Shown here: in pieces, positions 44,325 through 53,718 of the stretch
Layout: each line of letters opens with the position of its first letter
How positions within the stretch are numbered: position 1 is the stretch's first letter
Virus record (IMG/VR): IMGVR_UViG_3300017917_001524
Coordinates: 1 to 64,000 of that record
Strand: one strand, 5' to 3'
DNA: 64,000 nt
Origin: a virus
Translations under genes and position numbers: made by a program
The notes under the pieces: generated by a model
What the model saw: the letters and a program-made list of their open reading frames with translations, nothing else
What the model was told of the DNA's origin: nothing
Database searches by the model: none

Positions 44325-44693
44325 ATGGAATTTAATATTAGACAAGGCTCAACATTACCAATATTAAAATTAAGATTGGTTGACGATGGTAAAAATGATA
44401 AATCATCGTTTAATGATATGCTTGAAAATAGTGATATTAAATTAGATATGTTTGATTACAAAACAGGTGAACCTCATTTATTGAATGGTCAATGTCAAAT
44501 CACAACAAGAAAGAAAAAATATAATCAAACAACTGACGAGTATTATATTATATACACATTTACAGAAGAAGACACATCAAAAATTGGAAAATTTGAAGCA
44601 AAATTTACAATTAATTTTTTAGATGAACAACAAAATATTACATCAAAATTGATTGTACCGATTAGAGAAAAATTATTCATTAACATATTTTGA
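44325..44693 (+). CDS. small Ig-like structural protein
   Basis: 122 residues from the ATG at 44325 (MEFNIRQGSTLPILKLRL). The open frame starts at 44247, inside the previous gene, but the late-type box 10 nt upstream of 44325 and the A-rich context favour this start. The sequence is beta-rich and resembles the N-terminal domain of phage baseplate-upper-protein types (IRQGSTLPILKLRLVDDGK). Probably a baseplate or fibre adaptor. Confidence 0.65.
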   Translation: MEFNIRQGSTLPILKLRLVDDGKNDKSSFNDMLENSDIKLDMFDYKTGEPHLLNGQCQITTRKKKYNQTTDEYYIIYTFTEEDTSKIGKFEAKFTINFLDEQQNITSKLIVPIREKLFINIF

Positions 44694-44735
44694 TATTTCG
44701 GATTTTTTTCATTATCATTTATAGTCAAGACTAAC

Positions 44736-44753
44736 TACGATTTTCACATCGTA
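44736..44753 (+). promoter_or_regulatory. possible hairpin operator upstream of DNA polymerase
   Basis: A 6-bp inverted repeat (TACGAT / ATCGTA, 6-nt loop) 29 nt before the polymerase ATG. T4 polymerase represses its own translation by binding a hairpin near its start, so a similar role is possible but unproven. Confidence 0.25.
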
Positions 44754-44782
44754 AGCAAATGTGTCAATTAAAAAACTAAATA

Positions 44783-47700
44783 ATGAAAGAAACGATCTCA
44801 CAAGAGGTGATCGAAACCTTTTTAAATGGTTCCGACCCTGAACAATTTATTGTTGGTGTTGAATATGATTACAAAACCAACACAATTCACAAAATAATAC
44901 AAGATCCTGAAAAAGGTAAGATAATAAAACCCGACACATTTACTCCGTTTTTGTGGGTTGGTGATTTAACAGGGTTAGGATTTTACAAGAACAATAAAAC
45001 AGTACAAAAAAAGAAGATGGCAGAATTCGGTATCTTAATTGAAAAATTAAGAACCGATAATAATGATAGATTAGAACAAGGTATGAAATACTTGGTTAAA
45101 TCTATTAATGGATACACAGATTTAATTAATTTTTTTAGATTCGGTGGATTAGATCCATGGAGTGAAAAGGCTAAACCACATTTCATAGTATTATCTCCTG
45201 TTGAACAATACTTGATCCAAAAAAAGAAGAGACTTTTTAAAGGTATTGAAGACTATAGTGATGTTTATCGATTTGTTTTCGATATTGAAACAACGGGTTT
45301 AAATCCTGAAGAAAATAAGATAATATTAATTGGTGTTAAAGATAATCGTGGTCTACAAAAAACCATATCAGCGTTTGGTGATGATGGTGAAAAAAAATGT
45401 ATTGAAGAATTTTTCAAATATATTAGGGAATATAAACCAACTATTATTGGTGGTTATAATTCTGCATCATTTGACTGGCCTTTTATATTAAAAAGATCAG
45501 AAATATTAGGTGTTGATACTGAAGGATTGACATCGATTTTCACATCACAAGGAATTAAAGAAAAAGAAGGTGTGTTAAAATTGGCGAATGAGGTTGAACC
45601 ATACAAACAACATATTATTTGGGGGTTCAATATCATCGATATTTCACATTCAGTTCGTAGAGCGCAAGCGATTAATTCTGAAATTAAATCTTGGGGATTA
45701 AAGTACATTACAAAGTATTTGGAGAAAGAAAAACCAAATCGTGTGTATGTTGAAGATGGTTCTAAAATTTCATCAATCTATTTGAATAATACATTATACT
45801 ATATTAATCCTAAAACAGGTAAATATAGAATGGTTGGTGATAAAGGTACTGAAGGATTGATGGAGAAATATCCAGGTAAATATGAGATATGGTCAGGTAA
45901 ACAAATTATTGAGCAATATCTTGATGATGACTTGTATGAAACAATGTTAGTTGACGATTCTTTTAGTCAATCTACGTTTTTATTGTCTAAATTAGTACCG
46001 ACAACATATGAACGTATTGCAACAATGGGTACTGCTACGTTATGGAAAATAATCATGTTGGCATGGTCATATGAAAATAATTTAGCTATACCTAAAAAAG
46101 ATGAAAAACGTTCAATTACTGGTGGGTTATCTCGTTTATTAAATGTGGGGTTTTCAAAAGACATTGTTAAGTTTGACTACGCATCACTATATCCATCGAT
46201 TCAACTTGTTTATGATGTGTTCCCCGAATGTGATATTATGGGTGTACAAAAATCAATGTTAAAATATTTCAGAAACATTCGTATCAAATATAAAAGACTT
46301 AAAGAAGAATATGAAAAAAACGATCCCGAATTATCTGAATATTATGACCGTAAACAATTACCAATTAAAATATTCATTAATGCATATTTCGGATCATTAT
46401 CCGCACCACATGTATTCCCATGGGGTGACATGGATAAAGGTGAAACAATTACATGCGTCGGTCGGCAATGTCTTCGTATGATGATTATGTTCTTCATGAA
46501 CAAAGGTTATAAACCACTCGTAATGGATAGTGTTGAATACGACACACCTATTTATTTGATGGATAAAATAGGTGATTTAGTAATTGAACCGATATGTGAT
46601 TTATTTGATGAACAAAGTGAATATAAAACAATTGATAACCTTAGAGATGTATCTGAAAAACCATTTAAAGTTTTAACAAAACATGGGTGGCAACCAATAA
46701 ATTATGTGTATCGTCATGGTACTACTAAACAAATACATAAAGTTGTTACTAAAGACCGTTTGGTTAACTGTACTACAGACCACTCATTATTTCAAAATGG
46801 TGTTCAAATAAAACCAATTGAATTACAAAGGGGTAGTGAAATTGATATTGTGGATATTCCTCGAATGAATACAATATCAACAATGACCATTAATCGTGCA
46901 AAATTAATTGGTTTTTTTATTGGTGATGGTTCATCTTGTTATAGGAAAAAGAAACATATTTATTATTCTAAGAAGAAAAAAGAAAATGTTGAATATCAAT
47001 GTTTTTCAGGTAATTTCACACTTAACAATAATAGAATAGAACTACTTGAAGAATTTCAAAAAATTATAAAAGAAGAATATTTTATTGACACCAAAATAAA
47101 TGATTGTTTAAAATCTTCAAAAGTATATAAATTACAGACATCTAATTCTGAAATTTGTAAATGGTTTAGTGAAAATTGTTACACATCATATCGTCAAAAG
47201 AAAATACCAAAAGAAATATTAAATGGTACTGATGAAATAATGAAATCTTTTATGGAAGGTTTTTATTTAGCAGATGGTTGGGGGGATAATTTTAGTGAAA
47301 TGACAGATATTACACAAAAATCTAAGGTTTGTTTAGCGGGTATTTCTTTTATACTTAAACAATTGAATATTGATTATAAGATTTCAATAAGAAAAGACAA
47401 ACCTAATATTCAGTCATTAATATTAGGAACATCAAAAAAGGGTAAATGGTATCCAATAAATTCTGATAAATCAATTAGAAAAAGTAATGAAGTTTGGTTT
47501 AACGTGGTAAATGAAAATAAAGAACAATACGTTTATGATATATCAACTGCGGATGGTACGTTTGTTGGTGGTATTGGTGGTGTTTTATTAAAAAATACAG
47601 ATGGTGTTAACTTTTCAACACCTGAAGATATTTTAACACACAAATACGTTGGTAAAGGATTAAATGAATTGGTTACTAAAGATAAAGAGTATGCGGGTAT

Positions 47701-48754
47701 TGCCGCTGATGTTGCGGAATTTAATGACATTTTTATGAGAAATGAAATGGGGTTAGATATTGATTACGTCGCACCATCTTGTATTAACGTTTCACGTAAA
47801 AACTACATCATTAAAGTAATAAAGAAAGGTAAAGAAAAAATCAAACTAACAGGTAACACAATTAAATCCAAAAAATTACAGCAATATATTGTTGAATTCT
47901 TAGACGAAGGACTAAAACATTTATTGAATGGTGATGGACATTCGTTTATCGAATTATATTACGACTATGTATCAAAAATATATAATAAAGAAATTCCACT
48001 ATCAAAGATTGCAAATAAATCACGTGTAAAACAAAGTGTTGAGGATTATTTGATACATATTACAAAGAAAACCAAAGCAGGTGTTTTAATGTCGAGACAG
48101 GCACATATGGAATTGATTCTACAAAGTCAGTATCCAGCATCTTTAGGTGAAACAATTTATTATGTAAACAATGGTGCTAAAAAAACATCGGGTGATGTTC
48201 AAAAAATCACAAAACCAACAAAAAGACAAAAACAAGAATATCTTGATAAACATGGTGTAGAAATGCCAGCAGATTTTATTGAGATAAATTGTTACATGAT
48301 TCCAGAAAAAGAAATACAAAATAATCCTGACTTAAAAGGTGATTATAATGTTGCAAGATATTTACATAATTTCAATAAGCGTATTGAACCATTATTGGTC
48401 GTTTTTAAACCTGAAATTAGATATGATATCTTGGTGGACGACCCTAACAATAGACAATATTTTACGAAATCACAATGTGAATTAGATCATGGTAATCCAT
48501 TAAAAGAACATGGTCAAGACAATTTTGACGAAGTAATGACACTATCAGAAAGTGAAGTTGCATTTTGGAATAAAGTAGGTAGAGACCCTTATTTTATGTA
48601 TGTTGAAAACAGTATTAACCATGTTGATCCATACTGGGTTGATCACAATAGAAAAGTGGTTTCTTTAGAGGAAGTATCGACAGTATCAAACGAAGATGAA
48701 ATAATTAATGATAATGATAGTGATATTGCATACCATTTAATGTTCGATAATTAA
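44783..48754 (+). CDS. B-family DNA polymerase (gp43-like) with in-frame intein
   Basis: 1323 residues as read; 967 after removal of a 356-residue intein (T4 gp43 is 898). Exonuclease motifs FDIETTG (D167, E169) and GGYNSASFDWPF are present, so proofreading is expected. Polymerase motif A KFDYASLYPSI, motif B-type KIFINAYFGSL and motif C split by the intein (VMD / TDGVNF). The C-terminus is acidic. It replicates the phage genome. Confidence 0.95.
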   Translation: MKETISQEVIETFLNGSDPEQFIVGVEYDYKTNTIHKIIQDPEKGKIIKPDTFTPFLWVGDLTGLGFYKNNKTVQKKKMAEFGILIEKLRTDNNDRLEQGMKYLVKSINGYTDLINFFRFGGLDPWSEKAKPHFIVLSPVEQYLIQKKKRLFKGIEDYSDVYRFVFDIETTGLNPEENKIILIGVKDNRGLQKTISAFGDDGEKKCIEEFFKYIREYKPTIIGGYNSASFDWPFILKRSEILGVDTEGLTSIFTSQGIKEKEGVLKLANEVEPYKQHIIWGFNIIDISHSVRRAQAINSEIKSWGLKYITKYLEKEKPNRVYVEDGSKISSIYLNNTLYYINPKTGKYRMVGDKGTEGLMEKYPGKYEIWSGKQIIEQYLDDDLYETMLVDDSFSQSTFLLSKLVPTTYERIATMGTATLWKIIMLAWSYENNLAIPKKDEKRSITGGLSRLLNVGFSKDIVKFDYASLYPSIQLVYDVFPECDIMGVQKSMLKYFRNIRIKYKRLKEEYEKNDPELSEYYDRKQLPIKIFINAYFGSLSAPHVFPWGDMDKGETITCVGRQCLRMMIMFFMNKGYKPLVMDSVEYDTPIYLMDKIGDLVIEPICDLFDEQSEYKTIDNLRDVSEKPFKVLTKHGWQPINYVYRHGTTKQIHKVVTKDRLVNCTTDHSLFQNGVQIKPIELQRGSEIDIVDIPRMNTISTMTINRAKLIGFFIGDGSSCYRKKKHIYYSKKKKENVEYQCFSGNFTLNNNRIELLEEFQKIIKEEYFIDTKINDCLKSSKVYKLQTSNSEICKWFSENCYTSYRQKKIPKEILNGTDEIMKSFMEGFYLADGWGDNFSEMTDITQKSKVCLAGISFILKQLNIDYKISIRKDKPNIQSLILGTSKKGKWYPINSDKSIRKSNEVWFNVVNENKEQYVYDISTADGTFVGGIGGVLLKNTDGVNFSTPEDILTHKYVGKGLNELVTKDKEYAGIAADVAEFNDIFMRNEMGLDIDYVAPSCINVSRKNYIIKVIKKGKEKIKLTGNTIKSKKLQQYIVEFLDEGLKHLLNGDGHSFIELYYDYVSKIYNKEIPLSKIANKSRVKQSVEDYLIHITKKTKAGVLMSRQAHMELILQSQYPASLGETIYYVNNGAKKTSGDVQKITKPTKRQKQEYLDKHGVEMPADFIEINCYMIPEKEIQNNPDLKGDYNVARYLHNFNKRIEPLLVVFKPEIRYDILVDDPNNRQYFTKSQCELDHGNPLKEHGQDNFDEVMTLSESEVAFWNKVGRDPYFMYVENSINHVDPYWVDHNRKVVSLEEVSTVSNEDEIINDNDSDIAYHLMFDN
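46529..47596 (+). mobile_element. LAGLIDADG intein in DNA polymerase motif C
   Basis: 356-residue intein (residues 583-938). First residue Ser in SVEYDTPIYLMD; block B NCTTDHSLF; LAGLIDADG motifs LIGFFIGDGS and FMEGFYLADGW; block F YVYDISTADGTFVG; end GVLLKN with +1 Thr. The penultimate residue is Lys where His is usual. It splits the catalytic D-T-D motif at the same point, with the same Ser1/Thr+1 junction, as inteins in archaeal B-family polymerases. Confidence 0.92.
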
Positions 48755-48763
48755 TAACATCCT

Positions 48764-48791
48764 CCTATCGTCTAAAAAACGATGGGTTTTT
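48764..48791 (+). terminator. intrinsic terminator after DNA polymerase
   Basis: 8-bp stem (48764-48771 with 48779-48786, one G-U) followed by TTTTT. Confidence 0.7.
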
Positions 48792-48808
48792 CCGTGGAAT
48801 TACTATAT

Positions 48809-48846
48809 AAAAGTCATCACGTATTTGATATCATGTGGTGACTTTT
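48809..48846 (-). terminator. second hairpin terminator, serving the leftward genes
   Basis: 12-bp stem (48809-48820 with 48835-48846, one G-U) with T-run on both sides; contains the stop of the 48817 gene. Confidence 0.7.
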
Positions 48847-49452
48847 TTCACCACCTTCAATAAATAATTCAGAAAGATCACTTCTTTGATGTGCTACGTT
48901 CATTATTTTATTAATTGTTATGATAATGTCTTCAGGTTTGGTTTGTCTAATTAATACGTATGCGAGCTTAAATAGAGGTTCAATACCATAATCACTTAAA
49001 ACCGTGTGACCATTACTAAAAAATGGTACATAATCATCAATTTTATATTTTTTATCTAAAATATTATAAACATAAGTCCAATCATATTTATGTTTTTTTG
49101 GGATTTTTAAATTATCAAACACATCATAAAATTCATCAAATGGGAAGTATTGAGAATGTCCATGTATGGATGTTAACGCATCTAACATAGCAATATTTGT
49201 TAATACTAATTCTTTCCAATCTAATATTTTGTTTTCAGGAAATCTAACAAACATACCATATTTCATATATTCTTCCAATGCTCGTTTATATTCTAATGGT
49301 TTAATCAAATCAAAAAAAATTTTTTTCTTATTTTTAATTGACATGAAAATATTATATGTAACACTAAACATTAAACTATGAAAATCATCATCGTGATCGA
49401 TGTTTTCTAAAATAATATTTTTTAATTGATTTTCTAATATTTTTATTTTCAT
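48817..49452 (-). CDS. hypothetical protein
   Basis: 211 residues. N-terminus MKIKILENQLKNIILENI resembles the N-terminal peptide of the 25087 protein (KITENQLKLLI). The rest is helical with aromatic residues and no known motif. Two nt after the gp13-like neck gene, so in its operon. Function unknown. Confidence 0.65.
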   Translation of the reverse strand: MKIKILENQLKNIILENIDHDDDFHSLMFSVTYNIFMSIKNKKKIFFDLIKPLEYKRALEEYMKYGMFVRFPENKILDWKELVLTNIAMLDALTSIHGHSQYFPFDEFYDVFDNLKIPKKHKYDWTYVYNILDKKYKIDDYVPFFSNGHTVLSDYGIEPLFKLAYVLIRQTKPEDIIITINKIMNVAHQRSDLSELFIEGGEKSHHMISNT

Positions 49453-49454
49453 GA

Positions 49455-50567
49455 TTATATTACGTTTATTGGTGATTGGAATGGTCTAAATTTCAATGAT
49501 TTATTAAGATTTTCTGCTTCATTACCTTTTCTTTCTAATATTTTTTCGGGTCTTAATCTTTCTAATCTTTGTGTTAATTCTTCAAGTAATTTTGATCTTT
49601 CGTCTTTCGATTCGGTTAATAATGATGTATAATCAAGTTTAACTTCTTGATCAGGTATTTTTAAATCACCAGAAAATTTTCCCCAATTTCTACCTAAAAT
49701 TTCTTTACTATACGCAATAAAGAATTTTCTAACCCAGTTTTGTGATGGTTTATTCAGATCGTTCCATGTTAATTGGTCGACATCTACATCTGACGGTAAC
49801 TTAATTATGTCCTTATTTTTTTCCAAACAATCATTACGATCACTTGATGTAGTATCATAATACCAATACCAAACTCTTTCGTTTCTTTGTATTGACCCAA
49901 AATCAAATCTACCACCAGGAACATTAAATAAATGTACAATTTTTGTTCCTTCAGGCCCAGCGGTAATTTTATATGTCAAGTCACCACCAATAAGTCTATT
50001 TTTTAAATTAATATCACCCATTCGTAATATTAAATCAAAAGCGGGCATCATAAAATATGAACCGCCACCATTAATTTGTGCATATCCACCACCAGCACCT
50101 CCAGCCCCACCAATAAAACTACCTAAAAATGGGTTAATCATAGCATCTCTTAATGATGATCTTGTGAACCATAAAAGTTCATTTATTTCTCTACCTGCTG
50201 GGATCACATACATTTGTTGACCTTTAACTAATTCGAAACTATCTTTTTTTAATTCCCATGAACCGTTTGCTTGTAGACCAACAATTTTTGAATATGCGTG
50301 TGTAAATTGTGTTTCGTAATCCAAACTTCTTGTAGTGAAAGCTCTAGTCAATGACTGTGTATCAACATTTAACCCCGCCAATGACGACCATTGAGATTCA
50401 ATCAACCAGTTGTTTATGTGTTCTTCGTATTCTGAAATTGACAGTTCAAATGCGGTATCCAATTGTTCTTCAGCCAACTCAATTGATCGAATTGGCATAC
50501 CTAATAAATGTAAAACCTGTGAATATAATTTATCTTTATCGTCTTTTGTAATTAATGTTGTTGACAT
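49455..50567 (-). CDS. neck protein (gp13-like)
   Basis: 370 residues (T4 gp13 is 309). N-terminal KDKLYSQVLHLLGMPIRSIELAEEQLDTAFELSISEY, central LRMGDINLKNRLIGGDLTYKIT and late NWVRKFFIAYSKEILGRNWGKFSG match the pattern of T4-type neck/head-completion proteins. A Gly-rich loop (GGAGGAGGGYAQINGGG) is inserted at about 155-170. It should cap the portal after packaging. A TATTTATT box lies 14 nt upstream. Assignment from pattern memory. Confidence 0.65.
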   Translation of the reverse strand: MSTTLITKDDKDKLYSQVLHLLGMPIRSIELAEEQLDTAFELSISEYEEHINNWLIESQWSSLAGLNVDTQSLTRAFTTRSLDYETQFTHAYSKIVGLQANGSWELKKDSFELVKGQQMYVIPAGREINELLWFTRSSLRDAMINPFLGSFIGGAGGAGGGYAQINGGGSYFMMPAFDLILRMGDINLKNRLIGGDLTYKITAGPEGTKIVHLFNVPGGRFDFGSIQRNERVWYWYYDTTSSDRNDCLEKNKDIIKLPSDVDVDQLTWNDLNKPSQNWVRKFFIAYSKEILGRNWGKFSGDLKIPDQEVKLDYTSLLTESKDERSKLLEELTQRLERLRPEKILERKGNEAENLNKSLKFRPFQSPINVI

Positions 50568-50581
50568 ATTTCACTTTTAAC

Positions 50582-50589
50582 AATAAATA
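50582..50589 (-). promoter_or_regulatory. late-promoter-like box (TATTTATT) of neck gene
   Basis: Minus-strand TATTTATT, 14 nt before the ATG at 50567. Confidence 0.5.
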
Positions 50590-50603
50590 TCATATATTAC
50601 CAT

Positions 50604-50846
50604 ATGAATGACAAAATCACAAGTATTATAATTAGTTTTATGACTTTTTGTGCAAAAAACAAAATAGAATTTGTCTGTAATATGGATTTAGATAAAAATT
50701 TTGTTGAATATACTGATAAAACTTTAACAATATATGTCGGTGATTTTAACGATGAAAATCTTTTACCATATTTAGAAAATGAATTTACAAAATTGACTGA
50801 ATCAATTCCTTCCCAAAGTTCTCAGAATACTCCCCATCACCCATAA
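50604..50846 (+). CDS. small hypothetical protein
   Basis: 80 residues: MNDKITSIIISFMTFCAKNKIEFV, then strand-rich middle and acidic helix LLPYLENEFTKL. Converges with and overlaps the helicase gene by 62 nt. Divergent from the neck gene. No promoter box of the common type is seen; coding status is moderately supported by composition. Confidence 0.5.
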   Translation: MNDKITSIIISFMTFCAKNKIEFVCNMDLDKNFVEYTDKTLTIYVGDFNDENLLPYLENEFTKLTESIPSQSSQNTPHHP

Positions 50847-53637
50847 CTTGGTCTATAATGTTCTTTTTCTTATTTAGAATGTTATAGATAATCATTTCAA
50901 TCGTATTTTCGAATATTGGATAATAAACTAAAACATTCTTTTTTTGACCATATCTAAACGCCCTATCTTCTGCTTGTGAGTGTAATGCGGGAACGAAAGC
51001 CAAATCATTCATAATAACCGCTTCAGCCTCTGTTAATGTGATACCAACACCACCAGCAACAATATTTGAAATAAAAATTTTAATTTTACTATCTGTCTGA
51101 AATTTATCGACATTTTCTTGTCTTTTATTTTTTGGTGTTTTACCCTCAAGTGTTACCGATATCTTACTGTACTTTTCATGTATCTCATTTAATGTACTTG
51201 TGTAATTTGTAAATACAATAACCTTTTTATCTTGCTCGATAAATCGATCAATTAATTCGCAAGTATATGACACCTTTTCTTGTGCAATTATTTTTCTAAC
51301 GTTTGATAACCTATTTAAGGTGATAGTGATATTTTCGTCTTTTTTATTTTCATTAGATATTTTAATAAAATCATCAAGTTCACTATTATATGTTGATGTA
51401 TTATTTAATTCCAAAAATATTGGAGTAATAATTTTATCTGGTAAATCAAGAATATCCGTTTTCATTCTTCGTAAAACAATATTCTTAGTTCGTTCTCTTA
51501 ATTCATCTAGATTACTTGCACCACTTGTGTTCCATATTTTTCTTTTACCAACTTTGAATTGATACCCTTTACAATACCTATACACATAATGTTGCCAATT
51601 TAATGTGACAGGAGACTCGACAATTTTTAAAAGATTATAATAATTTATTGGTCTTGAAGTCATTGGTGTTCCCGTTAATAACCAAACTTTTGGTATTTTT
51701 TCCAATAAATCATTCATTAATTTGGTTCTATTTGCAGTGGTATTTGACAAATAATGTGCCTCATCAACTATTGCCAAATCAAACCCAACATTTTCAAGGT
51801 ATTTTACACCATTTTCGTCTTCAGAATCAATTGAATGGTAATTTTTTACGATGTCATAATTAATAATGTAAAAATCAAATGTTGACCCCCATTTACCACC
51901 TTCAACAATTAAAATTTTACGATCTGTATAGTTCTGAATTTCACGAGACCAGTTTATTTTTAATGACGCAGGACAAACGATTAATATTTTTTTTGCATTT
52001 GACTCTAATGACGCAATAACCGCCGAGGTCGTGTTATGTGTTACAATACAATGCTCTGTAACATATAATTTATCCGGAGAATCAACGGAAATACATGTAC
52101 ATTCACTTTCATCATATTTTTCGATATTTGTAATATATCTACCTGTTGGATATTTTTTTGGTTCATTATATCTTTCAGATTTTCTTTTTAATCTAAAAGG
52201 ATTCATACCTTTAGGTAATTTAATATTAACACGATATGAAATATTACATTCAACACGTTTACCGTCTTTTTTATAAAAACCACGTCTTGATGTCTTTCTA
52301 GCAATACCACCTAATGTCTGTACAATCTCACAAACATCATCACAAAGTTTTTCTGATATTGTTGAAAACTCTGTTCCATGAAATTCTTCTTTTTTAGATA
52401 ACATACAATGACCATCAGTATCCATTAATCCTTGTAAAATCGCAAGACGATTTTCAACAGATGTGTATTTGTAAATGTCAGGAATGAATTTATTGTGAGA
52501 ACGAGTGTTGGATAGTTTTAAATCTGATAATGACTTACCAATATAGATGTTACCTTTTCTTTTATTGTCTTTTTGTTTATTTTCATTTATCTTAAATTCA
52601 TTAAATAACTCGTCATAATCGTCTTTATGGACATTAAAGACACAAGAACTGTTGGTTATATGTCCATCACCTAACATTAATCCTAATAAGTATGGATTAA
52701 TTGGTAATTCGTAATTATTTTCAAATTGTATTGGTTCTACAATTGGTATTTGCCACTTATTATTACCATTTGGTGATTTATAATATGTTTCAATTTCATA
52801 TTCTTTGTCTTTATTATACCCATCACCATTTATTTTTATTTTACCACCTTCATACATTTGTTTTGTTGATAAAACCAATGTTTTTTTTCGTCTTTCATTT
52901 TTTCTATTTTTTCCGTAATTTGGTGATGATACTGACCATAAATGTTCGTCACTAACAACCACAAAATAACCATCGTTAAAGTGTACTTTAAATGTCTCTT
53001 TTTTTCCTTGAGGAAATACACCGGTGACTTTTGTTGGTTTTCCATCAGAACCAATCACCTCGTCACCAACAACTATTTCTCCCATTTTTTTTCTTCCTTT
53101 TGGCGTAAATAGTAAATTGATGTTTGGTTCCGCTTTACCAACCCCCATATCATCTGCTAATATGAATTTATTATTTGCCAATAACTTTTCAATTGCTATT
53201 TTTTGATGTGGTAATGGGGGTCTTTTACTGTATTTTGAATAATCGACCTCATAATTTAATTTTTTTTCTTCTTGTAATATCGCCCCTTTTGGTAACCAAA
53301 AGCTGTGATTTTTTTCGGTATCCAATATTCTCCCCCATATATGGTATGCCTTTTCACTTTCGCATAATAATTTTTCACACCAAATTTTTAATGGGACTTT
53401 TGGTAATAAACGATCTTCTCGAATTTTCTCACCAAAACTTGGTACGATATTGATATATTTTTTAGCAACTTTTGGTGTTATATTATGGTATTTTAACACG
53501 TAATCACATTGTGACCTTGTTAATTTAAAATTTTTTAAATTAAGGTATTTTTGTTTCCATTCTAATATTTGATTATTCGCACCACCATATTCAATCAAAA
53601 CATTTTTGGCGTCTAATTCTAATATTTTTTTTGTCAT
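50785..53637 (-). CDS. SNF2/DEAD-like helicase with in-frame intein
   Basis: 950 residues as read; 583 after removal of a 367-residue intein. Walker A DDMGVGK is joined to TTSAVIA after splicing. Further motifs: VCPASLKINW (Ia), IVDEAHYLSN (II), LLTGTPMTSRP (III), VIVFTNYTSTL (IV), FISNIVAGGVGITL (V) and SQAEDRAFRYGQ (VI). This is the SNF2/SMARCAL1-like layout, with a short N-terminal domain. It probably remodels forks or branched DNA during phage recombination-dependent replication, as T4 UvsW does, though it is not a close UvsW type. Confidence 0.9.
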   Translation of the reverse strand: MTKKILELDAKNVLIEYGGANNQILEWKQKYLNLKNFKLTRSQCDYVLKYHNITPKVAKKYINIVPSFGEKIREDRLLPKVPLKIWCEKLLCESEKAYHIWGRILDTEKNHSFWLPKGAILQEEKKLNYEVDYSKYSKRPPLPHQKIAIEKLLANNKFILADDMGVGKAEPNINLLFTPKGRKKMGEIVVGDEVIGSDGKPTKVTGVFPQGKKETFKVHFNDGYFVVVSDEHLWSVSSPNYGKNRKNERRKKTLVLSTKQMYEGGKIKINGDGYNKDKEYEIETYYKSPNGNNKWQIPIVEPIQFENNYELPINPYLLGLMLGDGHITNSSCVFNVHKDDYDELFNEFKINENKQKDNKRKGNIYIGKSLSDLKLSNTRSHNKFIPDIYKYTSVENRLAILQGLMDTDGHCMLSKKEEFHGTEFSTISEKLCDDVCEIVQTLGGIARKTSRRGFYKKDGKRVECNISYRVNIKLPKGMNPFRLKRKSERYNEPKKYPTGRYITNIEKYDESECTCISVDSPDKLYVTEHCIVTHNTTSAVIASLESNAKKILIVCPASLKINWSREIQNYTDRKILIVEGGKWGSTFDFYIINYDIVKNYHSIDSEDENGVKYLENVGFDLAIVDEAHYLSNTTANRTKLMNDLLEKIPKVWLLTGTPMTSRPINYYNLLKIVESPVTLNWQHYVYRYCKGYQFKVGKRKIWNTSGASNLDELRERTKNIVLRRMKTDILDLPDKIITPIFLELNNTSTYNSELDDFIKISNENKKDENITITLNRLSNVRKIIAQEKVSYTCELIDRFIEQDKKVIVFTNYTSTLNEIHEKYSKISVTLEGKTPKNKRQENVDKFQTDSKIKIFISNIVAGGVGITLTEAEAVIMNDLAFVPALHSQAEDRAFRYGQKKNVLVYYPIFENTIEMIIYNILNKKKNIIDQVMGDGEYSENFGKELIQSIL
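52033..53133 (-). mobile_element. class 3 (WCT) LAGLIDADG intein in helicase P-loop
   Basis: 367-residue intein (residues 169-535). First residue Ala, so no nucleophile at position 1. Block B SDEHLWSV has Trp two after His; block F CTCISVDSPDKLYVT has Cys where class 1 inteins have Asp; block G CIVTHN has Thr before HN; +1 is Thr. That Trp-Cys-Thr set defines class 3 splicing. LAGLIDADG motifs: LLGLMLGDGH and ILQGLMDTDGH. Inserted directly after the P-loop Lys (GVGK|TT). Confidence 0.9.
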
Positions 53638-53676
53638 ATTCTATATAATATATTAAAAAAGAACCATATTTTAAAC

Positions 53677-53684
53677 TATTTATT
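53677..53684 (+). promoter_or_regulatory. late-promoter-like box (TATTTATT)
   Basis: TATTTATT 34 nt before the ATG at 53719, head of the neck/tail operon. Confidence 0.4.
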
Positions 53685-53718
53685 ATTTGGTAACAATATT
53701 AAATACCTATAAAAGTAC

